Source of the DNA: Acidimicrobiaceae bacterium
Lineage (GTDB): Bacteria > Actinomycetota > Acidimicrobiia > Acidimicrobiales > Aldehydirespiratoraceae
Direction of reading: 5' to 3'
Assembly: GCA_018699415.1 (NCBI GenBank)
Contig: JABIQM010000261.1
Location: 1 to 36,248, forward strand
DNA: 36,248 bases
The notes below the pieces were generated by a model that worked only from the letters and a program-made list of their open reading frames with translations, was not told the DNA's origin and searched no databases. The position numbers and the translations under genes are program-made. Below are positions 1 through 9,275 of this stretch, in pieces (position 1 is the stretch's first letter; each line of letters begins with the position of its first letter).

Positions 1-1349
<1,349 letters not shown>

Positions 1350-1353
1350 TGGA

Positions 1354-3708
1354 CTATTCCAGGCCGCGTACGCGGCTCTTGGTGGGGTCGTAGAACGGGA
1401 AGTCGATGACGGTCGCCGGGATCCGCTTTTGGTGGCCGTCGATCTTGCCTACCTCGACCTCCATGCCAATGTCGGCATATTCGATTGCCATGCGGCACAG
1501 GGCGACGTTCTTTCGCAGGATCGGGGACATGCATCCACTGGTGATCTCGCCGACCTGAGCGCGGCCCACATGGACCGTGTCGCCGTTCGCCCCGATCTCG
1601 CCACCTTCGAGTTGGAGTCCGACGAGCTTGCGGTTCGGCGACGCCTTGCGGCGAACGAGGGCGTCGCGTCCGATGAAGTCATCTTCTTTGGTCTTGAGCG
1701 GCACGGTAAAGCCGATGCCAGCCTCATAGGGGTCGGTCTGGTCGCAGAACTCGTAGTCGGCGAAGATGAGACCCGCCTCGATTCGGAGCAAGTCGAGAGC
1801 TTCAAGCCCGAGTGGCTTGACCCCATAGGGTTCGCCCGCTTCGAAGACCGCATTCCACACGGACGGCGCGTCTGATGGATGGCAGAACACCTCAAACCCA
1901 AACTCGCCTGTATAGCCGGTACGAGAAATCACCAGCGGAATACCGTCGTGAGTGCCAAGCCTGGCGATGGAAAGTCGGAACCAGCCGAGCTCATCGACCG
2001 TGGGCTGGTCCGGCCGAGTCCAGATGATTTCGCGCATGATGTCGCGGCTCTTGGGCCCTTGCACTTGAAGGTTGTGGAGTTGATCGGTCGAGTCGCGCAC
2101 CCAGGCCCGTAGGCCTCGTTCTTGAGCCTGCTGGCGGAGCCAGAGTCCACTAGCGTCGCTGCCGCCGATCCAGCGGAAGTTTTCGCGGCCGAGCCGAAAG
2201 ACCGTGCCGTCATCGATCATGCCGCCGGTGTCATAACACATGGCGGTGTAGACGATCTGCCCGTCGGCGAGTTTGCGAATGTTTCGAGTGACGCAGGTTT
2301 GCACCAGTTCTTCCGCGTCGGGTCCGACGACCTCATATTTCCGCAGAGGTGAGAGATCGATGACGGCGGCGGCCTCGCGGCACGCCCAGTACTCGGCGAT
2401 GGCGCCGTGGTTGCGGTAGGTGTTGGCGAGCCAGTAACCGTTGTACTCGGTGAAGTCTCGGGTCAGCTCTGAGGTGCGAGCGTGGAAGCCCGTCTCTTTG
2501 GTGAGTTCGCCTTCGCTGGCAGCTGTCATGCGAAATGCCGTCGCCTTCTTGAATAGGTTGGATTCGTCGTACACCCGAACCTGAATGTCGGTGGGGTTCC
2601 AGCCGTTGGCCGCATCAATATCGCAGGGACATGCGGTGGACACCGCAATGATGTCGGTTAGCGCACGGAGCAGGACGTAGTCGCCGGGTCGAGACCAGGG
2701 TTCGTCGAAGAAGATTTGGTTCGCGCTATCGAGTTGGGTGTTGTAGAAGAAGTTGATCGCTTCCCAGCCTGGGCGCTGGTTGATGCCGTAGCGGCCAAAT
2801 TCGTCGTTGATGTTGTCGGTGCAGTTGATGTGGCCTGGGTAACCCATGTCTTCGTAGTATTTGGCGTTGCATGCCGTATTGAAGGTGTCGTGGCGGCCGA
2901 CGGTGTCCTGCACGACTTCGAGCATTGGCTGCATATCAGCGCCGTAGAACTTTGAGTAGAGGCCTGGACCGGGAAACGCCGCTCCCATGTTCGTGCGGGT
3001 GTACGTGGCGTCGAGAGCTGACTCGGTGCCGCTGTGTAGCGCTCGAGCATCGAGCGCCTGAAAGTCTGAACACTCGCGCCCTTCGATGTCGAGGATCTGG
3101 ATGTATTGGCCGGCTTTGACCTCGTATGCAGTGGCGGTGCGGCGATCGACGCGGAAGTCTTGTGTCGGGTCGGCCAGGGGGACGGGTACGAGCGCGTCGG
3201 GACCGGTTTCGATGTTCGCTCGGTGAATGTAGAGAATGAGATCGGTTGGTGGGTTTTGATCGTGGGGCGACATGGGGTCGCCGATAGCAGCGATGACGCA
3301 GGAGGCATCGGCTGATGCCGTCAGACGGGTCGATGTACCGGCGGGCGCGTCGGGCTCAAAGAGGGACGCAGCGGTGGCGGTGCTCAGATCAATATTGCGC
3401 GATGCCAAACCGGCACGAACCCGTCGGGCATCGATTAGGTTTCGGCCGAGGATTGACTGAATGCCCTTGGCGGCTTGTTGTGCAGTCAACCCCAGTAGGC
3501 CGGGGTCAGAGGTGCCTTCGGCGGCAAAGGCCGCCACCTCGGCAGCCTGTCTTCCGCTGGGGTCCACGATCTCGACGACGTCACCAGCGCGTACGCTGAC
3601 GGCGGTGGCTGCTCCGCCATGAACGATGTAGCGCTCCGTGCCCGGAGCCAGCAGCATCAAGCCTGGTTGCAACACGCGCGGACGACTACCCAGCACCTGC
3701 ATCGTCAT
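1354..3708 (-). CDS. tdm: Trimethylamine N-oxide demethylase (DUF1989-GcvT fusion)
   Basis: Tdm converts TMAO to dimethylamine and formaldehyde in the cytoplasm. The protein is about 784 aa, the family's usual length. The N-terminal half (to about residue 400) is a DUF1989-type metal domain. The C-terminal part (from about 430) is a GcvT-type tetrahydrofolate-binding domain that can take up the one-carbon unit. Cys residues near 280, 360 and 362 (the last two in STACPCD) fit the three-Cys zinc site known in Tdm, and the Asp in RECSDFQ fits the catalytic Asp region. A TTG lies one codon upstream, but ATG at 3708 is preferred: AAAGGGG sits 4 nt before it, and a further in-frame ATG is at 3702. 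First gene of tdm-aminotransferase-tmm. A plain aminomethyltransferase is unlikely because of the N-terminal domain and the tmm linkage. Confidence 0.9.
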   Translation of the reverse strand: MTMQVLGSRPRVLQPGLMLLAPGTERYIVHGGAATAVSVRAGDVVEIVDPSGRQAAEVAAFAAEGTSDPGLLGLTAQQAAKGIQSILGRNLIDARRVRAGLASRNIDLSTATAASLFEPDAPAGTSTRLTASADASCVIAAIGDPMSPHDQNPPTDLILYIHRANIETGPDALVPVPLADPTQDFRVDRRTATAYEVKAGQYIQILDIEGRECSDFQALDARALHSGTESALDATYTRTNMGAAFPGPGLYSKFYGADMQPMLEVVQDTVGRHDTFNTACNAKYYEDMGYPGHINCTDNINDEFGRYGINQRPGWEAINFFYNTQLDSANQIFFDEPWSRPGDYVLLRALTDIIAVSTACPCDIDAANGWNPTDIQVRVYDESNLFKKATAFRMTAASEGELTKETGFHARTSELTRDFTEYNGYWLANTYRNHGAIAEYWACREAAAVIDLSPLRKYEVVGPDAEELVQTCVTRNIRKLADGQIVYTAMCYDTGGMIDDGTVFRLGRENFRWIGGSDASGLWLRQQAQERGLRAWVRDSTDQLHNLQVQGPKSRDIMREIIWTRPDQPTVDELGWFRLSIARLGTHDGIPLVISRTGYTGEFGFEVFCHPSDAPSVWNAVFEAGEPYGVKPLGLEALDLLRIEAGLIFADYEFCDQTDPYEAGIGFTVPLKTKEDDFIGRDALVRRKASPNRKLVGLQLEGGEIGANGDTVHVGRAQVGEITSGCMSPILRKNVALCRMAIEYADIGMEVEVGKIDGHQKRIPATVIDFPFYDPTKSRVRGLE

Positions 3709-3742
3709 CAAACCCCTTTAGGCAATTGTCGATCTCTGGCCC

Positions 3743-3762
3743 GACCAACGTGCGTTCTGGTC
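3743..3762. promoter_or_regulatory. Candidate operator dyad upstream of tdm
   Basis: GACCA at 3743-3747 and TGGTC at 3758-3762 form a perfect 5-bp inverted repeat with a 10-bp spacer, about 35-55 bp ahead of the tdm start in the 127-bp gap after the XRE-cupin gene. It could bind that regulator or another dimeric protein. Short dyads arise by chance, so this is tentative. I could not define -35/-10 boxes for tdm with confidence. Confidence 0.3.
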
Positions 3763-3835
3763 AACACAACTTCGGGACCAATCTAACTTATCGTTCAATT
3801 ACCACCCATGCCAGTGGAATTTGACAGACCGTCCA

Positions 3836-4447
3836 CTAGGTGATGTTGGGGTACACCTTGATCGACAAAAACTCGATCGGTAGGGTCAACATGGTGATCG
3901 GGCCGTGGGCTACTTCGCCCCGAAATTGCACGGTGTCGCCCTCGTAGAGTTTGTAGCTCTCGCCGCCGTAGCCATACTCCATCGCTCCCTCCAAAATGAA
4001 GAGAAACTCGACGCCGGGATGCTGGTAGAGCGGGAACACATCGGTGGCCTGAGTGAGGCGAGTGATCATCGGTTCGATGGTGCGGGAGGGTCCGCGAAGG
4101 GCGCCCAGATCGAAGTAGCCGTGACCATGGCCGGACCCCTCGTGGATGATCTCGTGGCGCTCGTCCGCTCGCACGATTACCAGATCGTGCTCCTCGTCGA
4201 GTCCTCGAAAGAGCGCAGTGAAAGGAACGTTGGCCGCTTCGGCCAAACCGAGCAGGGTGTTGAGGCTCGGAGCGGTCTGACCGTGCTCGATCTTCGACAG
4301 CATTCCGAGGGAGATCTGAGCGGCCTCAGCGAAGGTCGCCATGGTCATTCCGAGGTCAGTTCGGAGTGCGCGAACGCGATTGCCGACTAGGCGGCTGAGT
4401 TCTGCTGAACGGCGCTCAGCTGAGTTGTGCTCCGGCATTGTCACCAT
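3836..4447 (-). CDS. XRE-family regulator with C-terminal cupin domain
   Basis: A 203-aa transcription factor. An XRE helix-turn-helix spans about residues 25-80, with the recognition-helix region ISLGMLSKIEHGQTAPS. A cupin_2 sensor domain spans about 125-198 (YQHPGVEFLFILEGAMEY, then LYEGDTVQFRGEVAHGP). HTH-cupin proteins usually control a neighbouring catabolic or transport operon in response to a small ligand. Here the gene sits between the tdm operon (127 bp downstream, same strand) and the divergent tmoXWV importer, so it is the obvious candidate to control both. It may also read through into tdm. Start is ATG at 4447; a second in-frame ATG at 4438 is possible and neither has a strong ribosome site. 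Ligand is unknown; TMAO, TMA or a breakdown product is inference. Confidence 0.85.
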   Translation of the reverse strand: MVTMPEHNSAERRSAELSRLVGNRVRALRTDLGMTMATFAEAAQISLGMLSKIEHGQTAPSLNTLLGLAEAANVPFTALFRGLDEEHDLVIVRADERHEIIHEGSGHGHGYFDLGALRGPSRTIEPMITRLTQATDVFPLYQHPGVEFLFILEGAMEYGYGGESYKLYEGDTVQFRGEVAHGPITMLTLPIEFLSIKVYPNIT

Positions 4448-4527
4448 GAAAGGTTGCCACGGATCAAGGAATTTGATGCATGAGTATGCGGAAATCCGGG
4501 TCTTTGACGACGAATATTTCTTCGGAC

Positions 4528-4556
4528 TTGAATCAGGAGGGAGTCATCATTACTCT
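4528..4556 (+). promoter_or_regulatory. Candidate promoter of the tmoXWV operon
   Basis: TTGAAT at 4528-4533 and TACTCT at 4551-4556 are separated by 17 bp and lie about 45 bp before the tmoX ATG in the 152-bp divergent gap. The -10 fits the loose TAnnnT pattern common in actinobacteria and the -35 matches 4 of 6 consensus bases. The predicted 5' leader is about 37 nt and includes the G-rich ribosome site at 4591-4597. Confidence 0.35.
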
Positions 4557-4599
4557 CATGGGAGGTCGACTCTGGCCAGAATGAGCCCTTGGGGGGGAC

Positions 4600-5580
4600 A
4601 TGTTGAAGAAGTTTAGTGTTCTGTTGCTTGTACTGGCGCTTTTCGCCAGCGCGTGTGGTGACGATGACAGCAGTGGCGGTGGTGAAGACATGGCGGCAGA
4701 TTCAACTGATCCGATTATCATCCCGATCCACAACTGGACCAGTCAGATTGTCGGTGCCGAGATTGTTGGACAAATCCTGACGATGGCTGGCGCCAATGTC
4801 GAGTACATCTCGTCGGACTCTGGCGCTCCCGTCTATGAAGCCATGTGCTTGGGCGACGTATCGCTGGTGCACGAGGTTTGGGAAAGCTCGTTCGGCGTTC
4901 CGTTCGAAGAAAACGTGGCAAAGGGATGCGTGATCGATGCGCAGACCCATGACACCAAAACTCGTGAGGAGTGGTGGTACAACGCCGCTGCCGGTGAGGC
5001 CTGCCCTGGGTTGCCTGACTGGACTGCCTTGCTTGAGGCTGATTGCATCGCTGCACTGAGCACGCCGGAAACGGGTGATAACGCTCGCTATCTCGGTGGC
5101 CCAGTTGAGTGGCAGAAGAAAGACCCGGAGCGCATTGCGGCCCTAAATCTGCCAGTCACAGTTGTAAACGCCGGTTCTTCTGATGCAATCTGGGCTGAAC
5201 TTGACTCGGCTGTCGCCAACGGCACACCGATCATGAGCTTCAACTGGACTCCGAACTTCGTTGACGCTGTCTATGAGGGTAGCTTTGTCGAGTTCCCCGA
5301 TTACGAAGACGGCTGCTTCGACGACCCGGCATGGGGCTCCAACCCCGATGCCACCTATGACTGCGGTAACCCGAAGGGTGCGTATCTCAAGATCGGCACA
5401 TGGGAAGGCTTCGAGGGCAAGTGGCCGCACGCATACTCGGTGCTGACCAGCATCAACTTCACCAACCTTGACCTCGCCACCATGGCGGCACAGGGCGACA
5501 TCGACAACATGTCCGTCGCGGACAATGCTGCCAAGTGGCTCGAAGATAACGCGGACCGCGTTGCTGAATGGGTCGGCTAG
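4600..5580 (+). CDS. tmoX: Quaternary-amine/TMAO ABC importer, substrate-binding lipoprotein (OpuAC family)
   Basis: A 326-aa substrate-binding protein of the OpuAC (ProX/OpuAC) family. The N-terminus MLKKFSVLLLVLALFASAC is a lipoprotein signal with the lipid-anchored Cys19, followed by a Ser/Gly-rich linker, so it is held on the outer face of the membrane. Trp residues at about 46 (HNWTSQ), 94 (HEVWES), 125-126 (EEWWYN) and 216 (FNWTPN) are well placed to form the aromatic cage that binds methylated ammonium heads; a Trp-rich pocket with a Glu is what is known for TmoX. Ribosome site is the run of seven G at 4591-4597. It is followed by an ATPase and a fused permease. Next to tdm and tmm, TMAO is the most likely ligand; glycine betaine or choline cannot be excluded, hence the symbol is a best fit. 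Confidence 0.8.
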   Translation: MLKKFSVLLLVLALFASACGDDDSSGGGEDMAADSTDPIIIPIHNWTSQIVGAEIVGQILTMAGANVEYISSDSGAPVYEAMCLGDVSLVHEVWESSFGVPFEENVAKGCVIDAQTHDTKTREEWWYNAAAGEACPGLPDWTALLEADCIAALSTPETGDNARYLGGPVEWQKKDPERIAALNLPVTVVNAGSSDAIWAELDSAVANGTPIMSFNWTPNFVDAVYEGSFVEFPDYEDGCFDDPAWGSNPDATYDCGNPKGAYLKIGTWEGFEGKWPHAYSVLTSINFTNLDLATMAAQGDIDNMSVADNAAKWLEDNADRVAEWVG

Positions 5581-5610
5581 TAACGGTAATACATAACTAG
5601 AAATGCGCTT

Positions 5611-5661
5611 TCGTGGACCGGTTGCAGGAGGAGATGTACTCTCCCTGTGGCCGGTCCACGA
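5611..5661 (+). repeat. Long stem-loop between tmoX and tmoW
   Basis: Bases 5611-5621 and 5651-5661 are perfect 11-bp complements, and inside them CAGG/CCTG and GGAGA/TCTCC-type pairing continues the stem with small bulges. It sits in the 119-nt gap between the binding-protein gene and the ATPase gene. No T-run follows, so it is not a standard terminator. In ABC operons such hairpins commonly stabilise the upstream mRNA or halve read-through, giving more binding protein than transporter. Confidence 0.7.
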
Positions 5662-5699
5662 GGTATGAACGCATCTTCGCTGTCGGCCCCAGGGGGAAC

Positions 5700-6722
5700 G
5701 TGTCGGAATCAAAGCTCAGCTGTCGCAATGTCTGGAAACTCTTCGGGCCGGACCCGCGAGGGTTCCTGCGTAGCCACGACGGCCATCCATCGCCGGAGCA
5801 GGTGAAGAAGTCGGGCTATATCTCCGCCGTATATGACGCCAGCCTTGAAGTCTATGAGGGCGAGATTCTTGTCCTCATGGGGCTTAGCGGCTCAGGCAAG
5901 TCCACACTCGTGCGTTGCCTGTCCCGGCTCATTGAGCCGACTGCAGGCGAAATGCTCTTTGACGGCAGTGATCTGTTGGCCGCGACCGACAAAGAAATGA
6001 TCGAGATCCGGCGCCACAAGATGGGCATGGTGTTCCAGCACTTTGCCCTTTTCCCTCATCGTACAGTTCTCGACAACGTCGCCTTCCCGCTCGAAATCCA
6101 AGGGGTGGAACGCGAAGAACGGCGGGCCAAGGGCCGCGAAATTCTCGAACTCGTTGGTCTCTCAGGGCGCGATAACTATTACCCACGTGAACTCTCGGGT
6201 GGACAGCAGCAGCGTGTGGGGATCGGCCGCTCGCTCGCAGTCGAGCCCGATGTCTGGTTCCTTGACGAGCCCTTCTCGGCGCTTGATCCGCTCATCCGCA
6301 AGGAGATGCAGGACGAATTCCTGCGACTGCAGGACCAACTCCACAAAACGATCGTGTTCATTACCCACGATTTCGACGAGGCAATCCGTCTCGCCGATCG
6401 TGTCGCCATCATGTACGAAGGCCGTATTGACCAAATCGGTACGCCCGAGGAGATCATCACAAACCCGGCAACCGATTATGTCCGCAAGTTCACGAGTGAC
6501 GTGTCGAGGGAGAAGTTGCTTAGCGTCGGCTCGGTGATGCGGCCAGCGACTGCCGGCACCACGGGATCAGGTTCCGTCCCGTCCGACGCCAAGTTGGGCG
6601 ATGTGGCTTCTCAGGTGCTTGGGGTCGACGGTGACCACCATGTGCACGACGACTCTGGTTCGATTGTCGGTGTTGTCGATCGCTCTGACCTCATCTCAGC
6701 GCTCTACGGAGAGCAGACGTGA
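5700..6722 (+). CDS. tmoW: Quaternary-amine/TMAO ABC importer, ATP-binding protein (ProV/OpuAA family)
   Basis: The ATPase of the importer, about 340 aa. From the GTG at 5700 it shows Walker A (GLSGSGKST, about residues 61-69), the ABC signature LSGGQQQR near 165-172, Walker B (VWFLDEP, near 185-191) and the switch His in FITHDFDEA. The C-terminal tail (about 290-340) contains only one CBS-like unit (SIVGVVDRSDLISAL), so the CBS pair seen in many ProV/OpuAA proteins looks shortened. An upstream in-frame ATG at 5613 is rejected because it lies inside the hairpin; the GTG at 5700 has AGGGGG at 5691-5696 and starts before the family-typical N-terminus. The stop overlaps the permease start by 4 nt (GTGA), indicating translational coupling. 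Confidence 0.87.
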   Translation: MSESKLSCRNVWKLFGPDPRGFLRSHDGHPSPEQVKKSGYISAVYDASLEVYEGEILVLMGLSGSGKSTLVRCLSRLIEPTAGEMLFDGSDLLAATDKEMIEIRRHKMGMVFQHFALFPHRTVLDNVAFPLEIQGVEREERRAKGREILELVGLSGRDNYYPRELSGGQQQRVGIGRSLAVEPDVWFLDEPFSALDPLIRKEMQDEFLRLQDQLHKTIVFITHDFDEAIRLADRVAIMYEGRIDQIGTPEEIITNPATDYVRKFTSDVSREKLLSVGSVMRPATAGTTGSGSVPSDAKLGDVASQVLGVDGDHHVHDDSGSIVGVVDRSDLISALYGEQT

Positions 6723-8716
6723 CGGCTACGGCCCCGACGGCCGCTGCGGTTTCTGACCGTCAACCGTTTCTGCAGACCACGCGCGGACGGCTGGCAGTCG
6801 CGTTCGGTCCGTTCATTGTCATTCAGGTTATTCGTCGGATCTTCGGAGATTCACTTCCTGAGTGGACCCGAACAATGCCGAGCTGGGCTGTCCCCGATCT
6901 CCCGAAGCATATCAACCGCTTCACTGACTATCTGAAGGACGAGCAGTTCCTCGGATTATTCAACTTCCGTGAATTCACCCGGTCGGTGGCGAGCTTGATC
7001 GACTACCCACTCGATTTCTCGGCTGGGCTACTCCTCACTGGTGAGGACTCGCTGGGTATCGGTCCGATGCCATGGCCGATGCTGGTGGCCCTCGGTGCAG
7101 TTCTCGGCTGGTATCTCAAAGGTTGGCGGCTTTCGCTGTTGACCGGTCTATCGATCTTCTACTTCGCCGTGTTCGGACTCTGGGAAGACTCGATGAAAAC
7201 GCTCGCTGTGGTGGCGGTGAGCGTGCCTGTAGCCGGTTTGTTGGGATTTTCCCTTGGGCTTCTTGCGGCCAAACGTCGATGGTTCGAGCGCATTCTCCTG
7301 CCGTTCCTCAACGTGTTGCAGGCGTTTCCCCACTTCTCGTACCTCTTGCCGGTAGTTGTCTTCGTCGGGCTCAGCAACAAGGCGGGTGTGATTGCCACCA
7401 TCGTGTTTGCGTTCCCGCCGATGGCGCGCCTGACATTGCTCGGTCTACGCGGGATCTCACCAGAAATCATTGAGGCCGGAGAAATGTCGGGTGCAACCCA
7501 GCGGCAGATGCTCTGGAAGGTTGAGCTTCCTGCGGCTCGTCGAGCACTGATGGTCGGCGTCAACCAGGTCGTGATGGGGTGCCTGGGAATGGTTGTGGTG
7601 GCCTCGTTCATTGGTACCAATGGCCTTGGACTCGAATTGAAGGGTCGCCTCGGAAGCTTGAGAATCGGTGAAGGTCTTGAGATCGGTATCGCGGTCGTTC
7701 TCATGGCGGTGATTCTTGATCGTCTGAGTCAGGCGTGGGCTGCGCGTGAACCGGAACATCGTGACGAAGTGCCACATCTTGAGCGATTCCGTTTCGCCTA
7801 TATGGCGATGGGGCTCACGGTCGTGACCTACGCCCTCAGCAAGGTGTCTAACGCGTTCAATGTGTTCCCCACGGACAGATCGGTCAGCTTTTCCGGCACT
7901 ACCGACGCGGTCATGGACTGGGCCCAAAAGGACCTGCCGGTACAGGGTGTCAAAGACTGGCTATTGATCAATCTTTTGCTGCCGCTGAGAGACGCGTTCG
8001 AAGCTACCCCGTGGATCGTTGGGGTTGCGCTCATTATTGGTATTGGATGGGCGCTGAAGGGCCCTCGACTGGCGGCATCCGCTGGTTCGCTCGCCCTTGC
8101 CATAGCGCTGTCCGGGTTTTGGTTCCAAGCGATGCAGACCACCTACCTTGTGCTTACTGCGGTGTTTCTCTGCATGGTGATGGGTGTCAGTCTTGGTGTC
8201 TGGGCGCACCAGTCAGATCGACGGGTGGCATTCATCCAGGTCGGTCTCGACACGTTCCAGACGATGCCATCGTTCATCTATCTGCTGCCAGTGATCATGT
8301 TGTTTCGAGTCGGTCCTGCGGCCGCTCTCACTGCGATGATCATCTATCCGACGGTGCCGGCGACTCGATACACGATGCTCGGGCTTCGTGGTGTTCCTGC
8401 CGACAAGATCGAAGCAGCATTGACGTCAGGCTGCACGCCCGGCCAAGTTTTGCGCAAGGTGAAGCTGCCGTTGGCCATGCCAGAAATTTTGCTTGGGCTC
8501 AACCAGACGATCCTCTACACGCTGTTCATGGCGATGATTGCGGCACTGATCGGGGGTATCGATGGGCTCGGCACGCCGCTGCTGTTGTCTCTCACCAACT
8601 CCGATATTGGTGCCGGCTCGATTCTTGGCCTGTGCGTCGCCCTCCTGGGGCTGACATCAGACCGCCTCATCACCGTTTGGTCGGGAGATCGCAAGGCCCA
8701 ACTCGGCCTCGACTAG
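6719..8716 (+). CDS. tmoV: Quaternary-amine/TMAO ABC importer, double permease
   Basis: A 665-aa inner-membrane protein with two BPD_transp_1 permease units in tandem; ordinary ProW/OpuAB permeases have one. The first unit carries the EAA loop EAGEMSGATQRQMLWKVELP and the second carries EAALTSGCTPGQVLRKVKLP, each flanked by several hydrophobic segments; both are thus able to dock an ATPase subunit. One polypeptide could supply the whole pore. As I recall, a large permease of this type is also present in known TmoXWV systems. Start is GTG at 6719, overlapping the tmoW stop. The gene ends 7 bp before the convergent uspA stop, where CTAGG and CCTAG form a very small hairpin. Confidence 0.83.
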   Translation: MTATAPTAAAVSDRQPFLQTTRGRLAVAFGPFIVIQVIRRIFGDSLPEWTRTMPSWAVPDLPKHINRFTDYLKDEQFLGLFNFREFTRSVASLIDYPLDFSAGLLLTGEDSLGIGPMPWPMLVALGAVLGWYLKGWRLSLLTGLSIFYFAVFGLWEDSMKTLAVVAVSVPVAGLLGFSLGLLAAKRRWFERILLPFLNVLQAFPHFSYLLPVVVFVGLSNKAGVIATIVFAFPPMARLTLLGLRGISPEIIEAGEMSGATQRQMLWKVELPAARRALMVGVNQVVMGCLGMVVVASFIGTNGLGLELKGRLGSLRIGEGLEIGIAVVLMAVILDRLSQAWAAREPEHRDEVPHLERFRFAYMAMGLTVVTYALSKVSNAFNVFPTDRSVSFSGTTDAVMDWAQKDLPVQGVKDWLLINLLLPLRDAFEATPWIVGVALIIGIGWALKGPRLAASAGSLALAIALSGFWFQAMQTTYLVLTAVFLCMVMGVSLGVWAHQSDRRVAFIQVGLDTFQTMPSFIYLLPVIMLFRVGPAAALTAMIIYPTVPATRYTMLGLRGVPADKIEAALTSGCTPGQVLRKVKLPLAMPEILLGLNQTILYTLFMAMIAALIGGIDGLGTPLLLSLTNSDIGAGSILGLCVALLGLTSDRLITVWSGDRKAQLGLD

Positions 8717-8723
8717 GTGTGCC

Positions 8724-9266
8724 CTAGCTACGAACGAGCATGACAGGGATCGAGGCCTGGCGGATTAGTTTGGTGACGGTTGAACCGAGGAGTCCCTCGA
8801 ACTTGCCGCCCCCGTGGCTTCCGATAACGAGAATTCCAGCGTCTTCGTCGGCAGCGACGTCGAGGATCGTGCGGGCGGTTCGGCGCTCGGTTGGTGCCCA
8901 TTTTCTCTCAACGATGAGTCCTGCGTCTTCAAGCGTGGCAAGTAGCGATGCTTGAAGGCTGGTAGCGGTTTCGATGAAGTAATTGTCGAGGGTAAGCGGC
9001 TGCCCTTTCATCGCTCGGTCCCGCTTGCTCATCCGGCTGGCGGCAACACCGCCAGAACCGAACCCGGTTGCCCCGGAGCCCGCTTCGCTGAGGATCTGAT
9101 CGGTGTCCTTCCATGCCCCGAAGTCAGCGAAGTTTCGTAGAACCTCTCCGGGGTGATCGATGACCGTGAGGACAACTACCGTGTCGCCGTCGGTGTGGAT
9201 GCGGCCCACGAGATCGGCGGTTGCCTCAGGATCGAGATGGCCGTCGGTGGCGATGAGGATCTTCAT
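8724..9266 (-). CDS. Universal stress protein (UspA fold)
   Basis: A 180-aa single-domain UspA protein. It begins MKILIATDG, the usual first strand and Asp of the family, and ends with GSHGGGKFEGLLGSTVTKL, which fits the G-2x-G-9x-G-S/T nucleotide-binding motif, followed by IPVMLVRS. ATP-binding Usp proteins are cytoplasmic stress or signalling proteins. An insertion of about 40 residues (roughly 60-100, Ser/Gly-rich then basic) makes it longer than the common 140-150 aa. It starts 9 nt after the dioxygenase stop, so it is the last gene of the sox operon. Its role there is unknown. Confidence 0.82.
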   Translation of the reverse strand: MKILIATDGHLDPEATADLVGRIHTDGDTVVVLTVIDHPGEVLRNFADFGAWKDTDQILSEAGSGATGFGSGGVAASRMSKRDRAMKGQPLTLDNYFIETATSLQASLLATLEDAGLIVERKWAPTERRTARTILDVAADEDAGILVIGSHGGGKFEGLLGSTVTKLIRQASIPVMLVRS

Positions 9267-9275
9267 CAGTGAAGT

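Noticed and set aside
4600-8716. Plain glycine betaine/proline importer (ProVWX or OpuA)
   Set aside because: It cannot be excluded by sequence, but the linkage to tdm and tmm, the fused permease and the Trp-rich binding protein fit TMAO uptake better.
8714-8730. CTAGG/CCTAG mini hairpin between tmoV and uspA as a two-way terminator
   Set aside because: Only five pairs and no T-run; it also contains stop codons whose symmetry makes it likely by chance.
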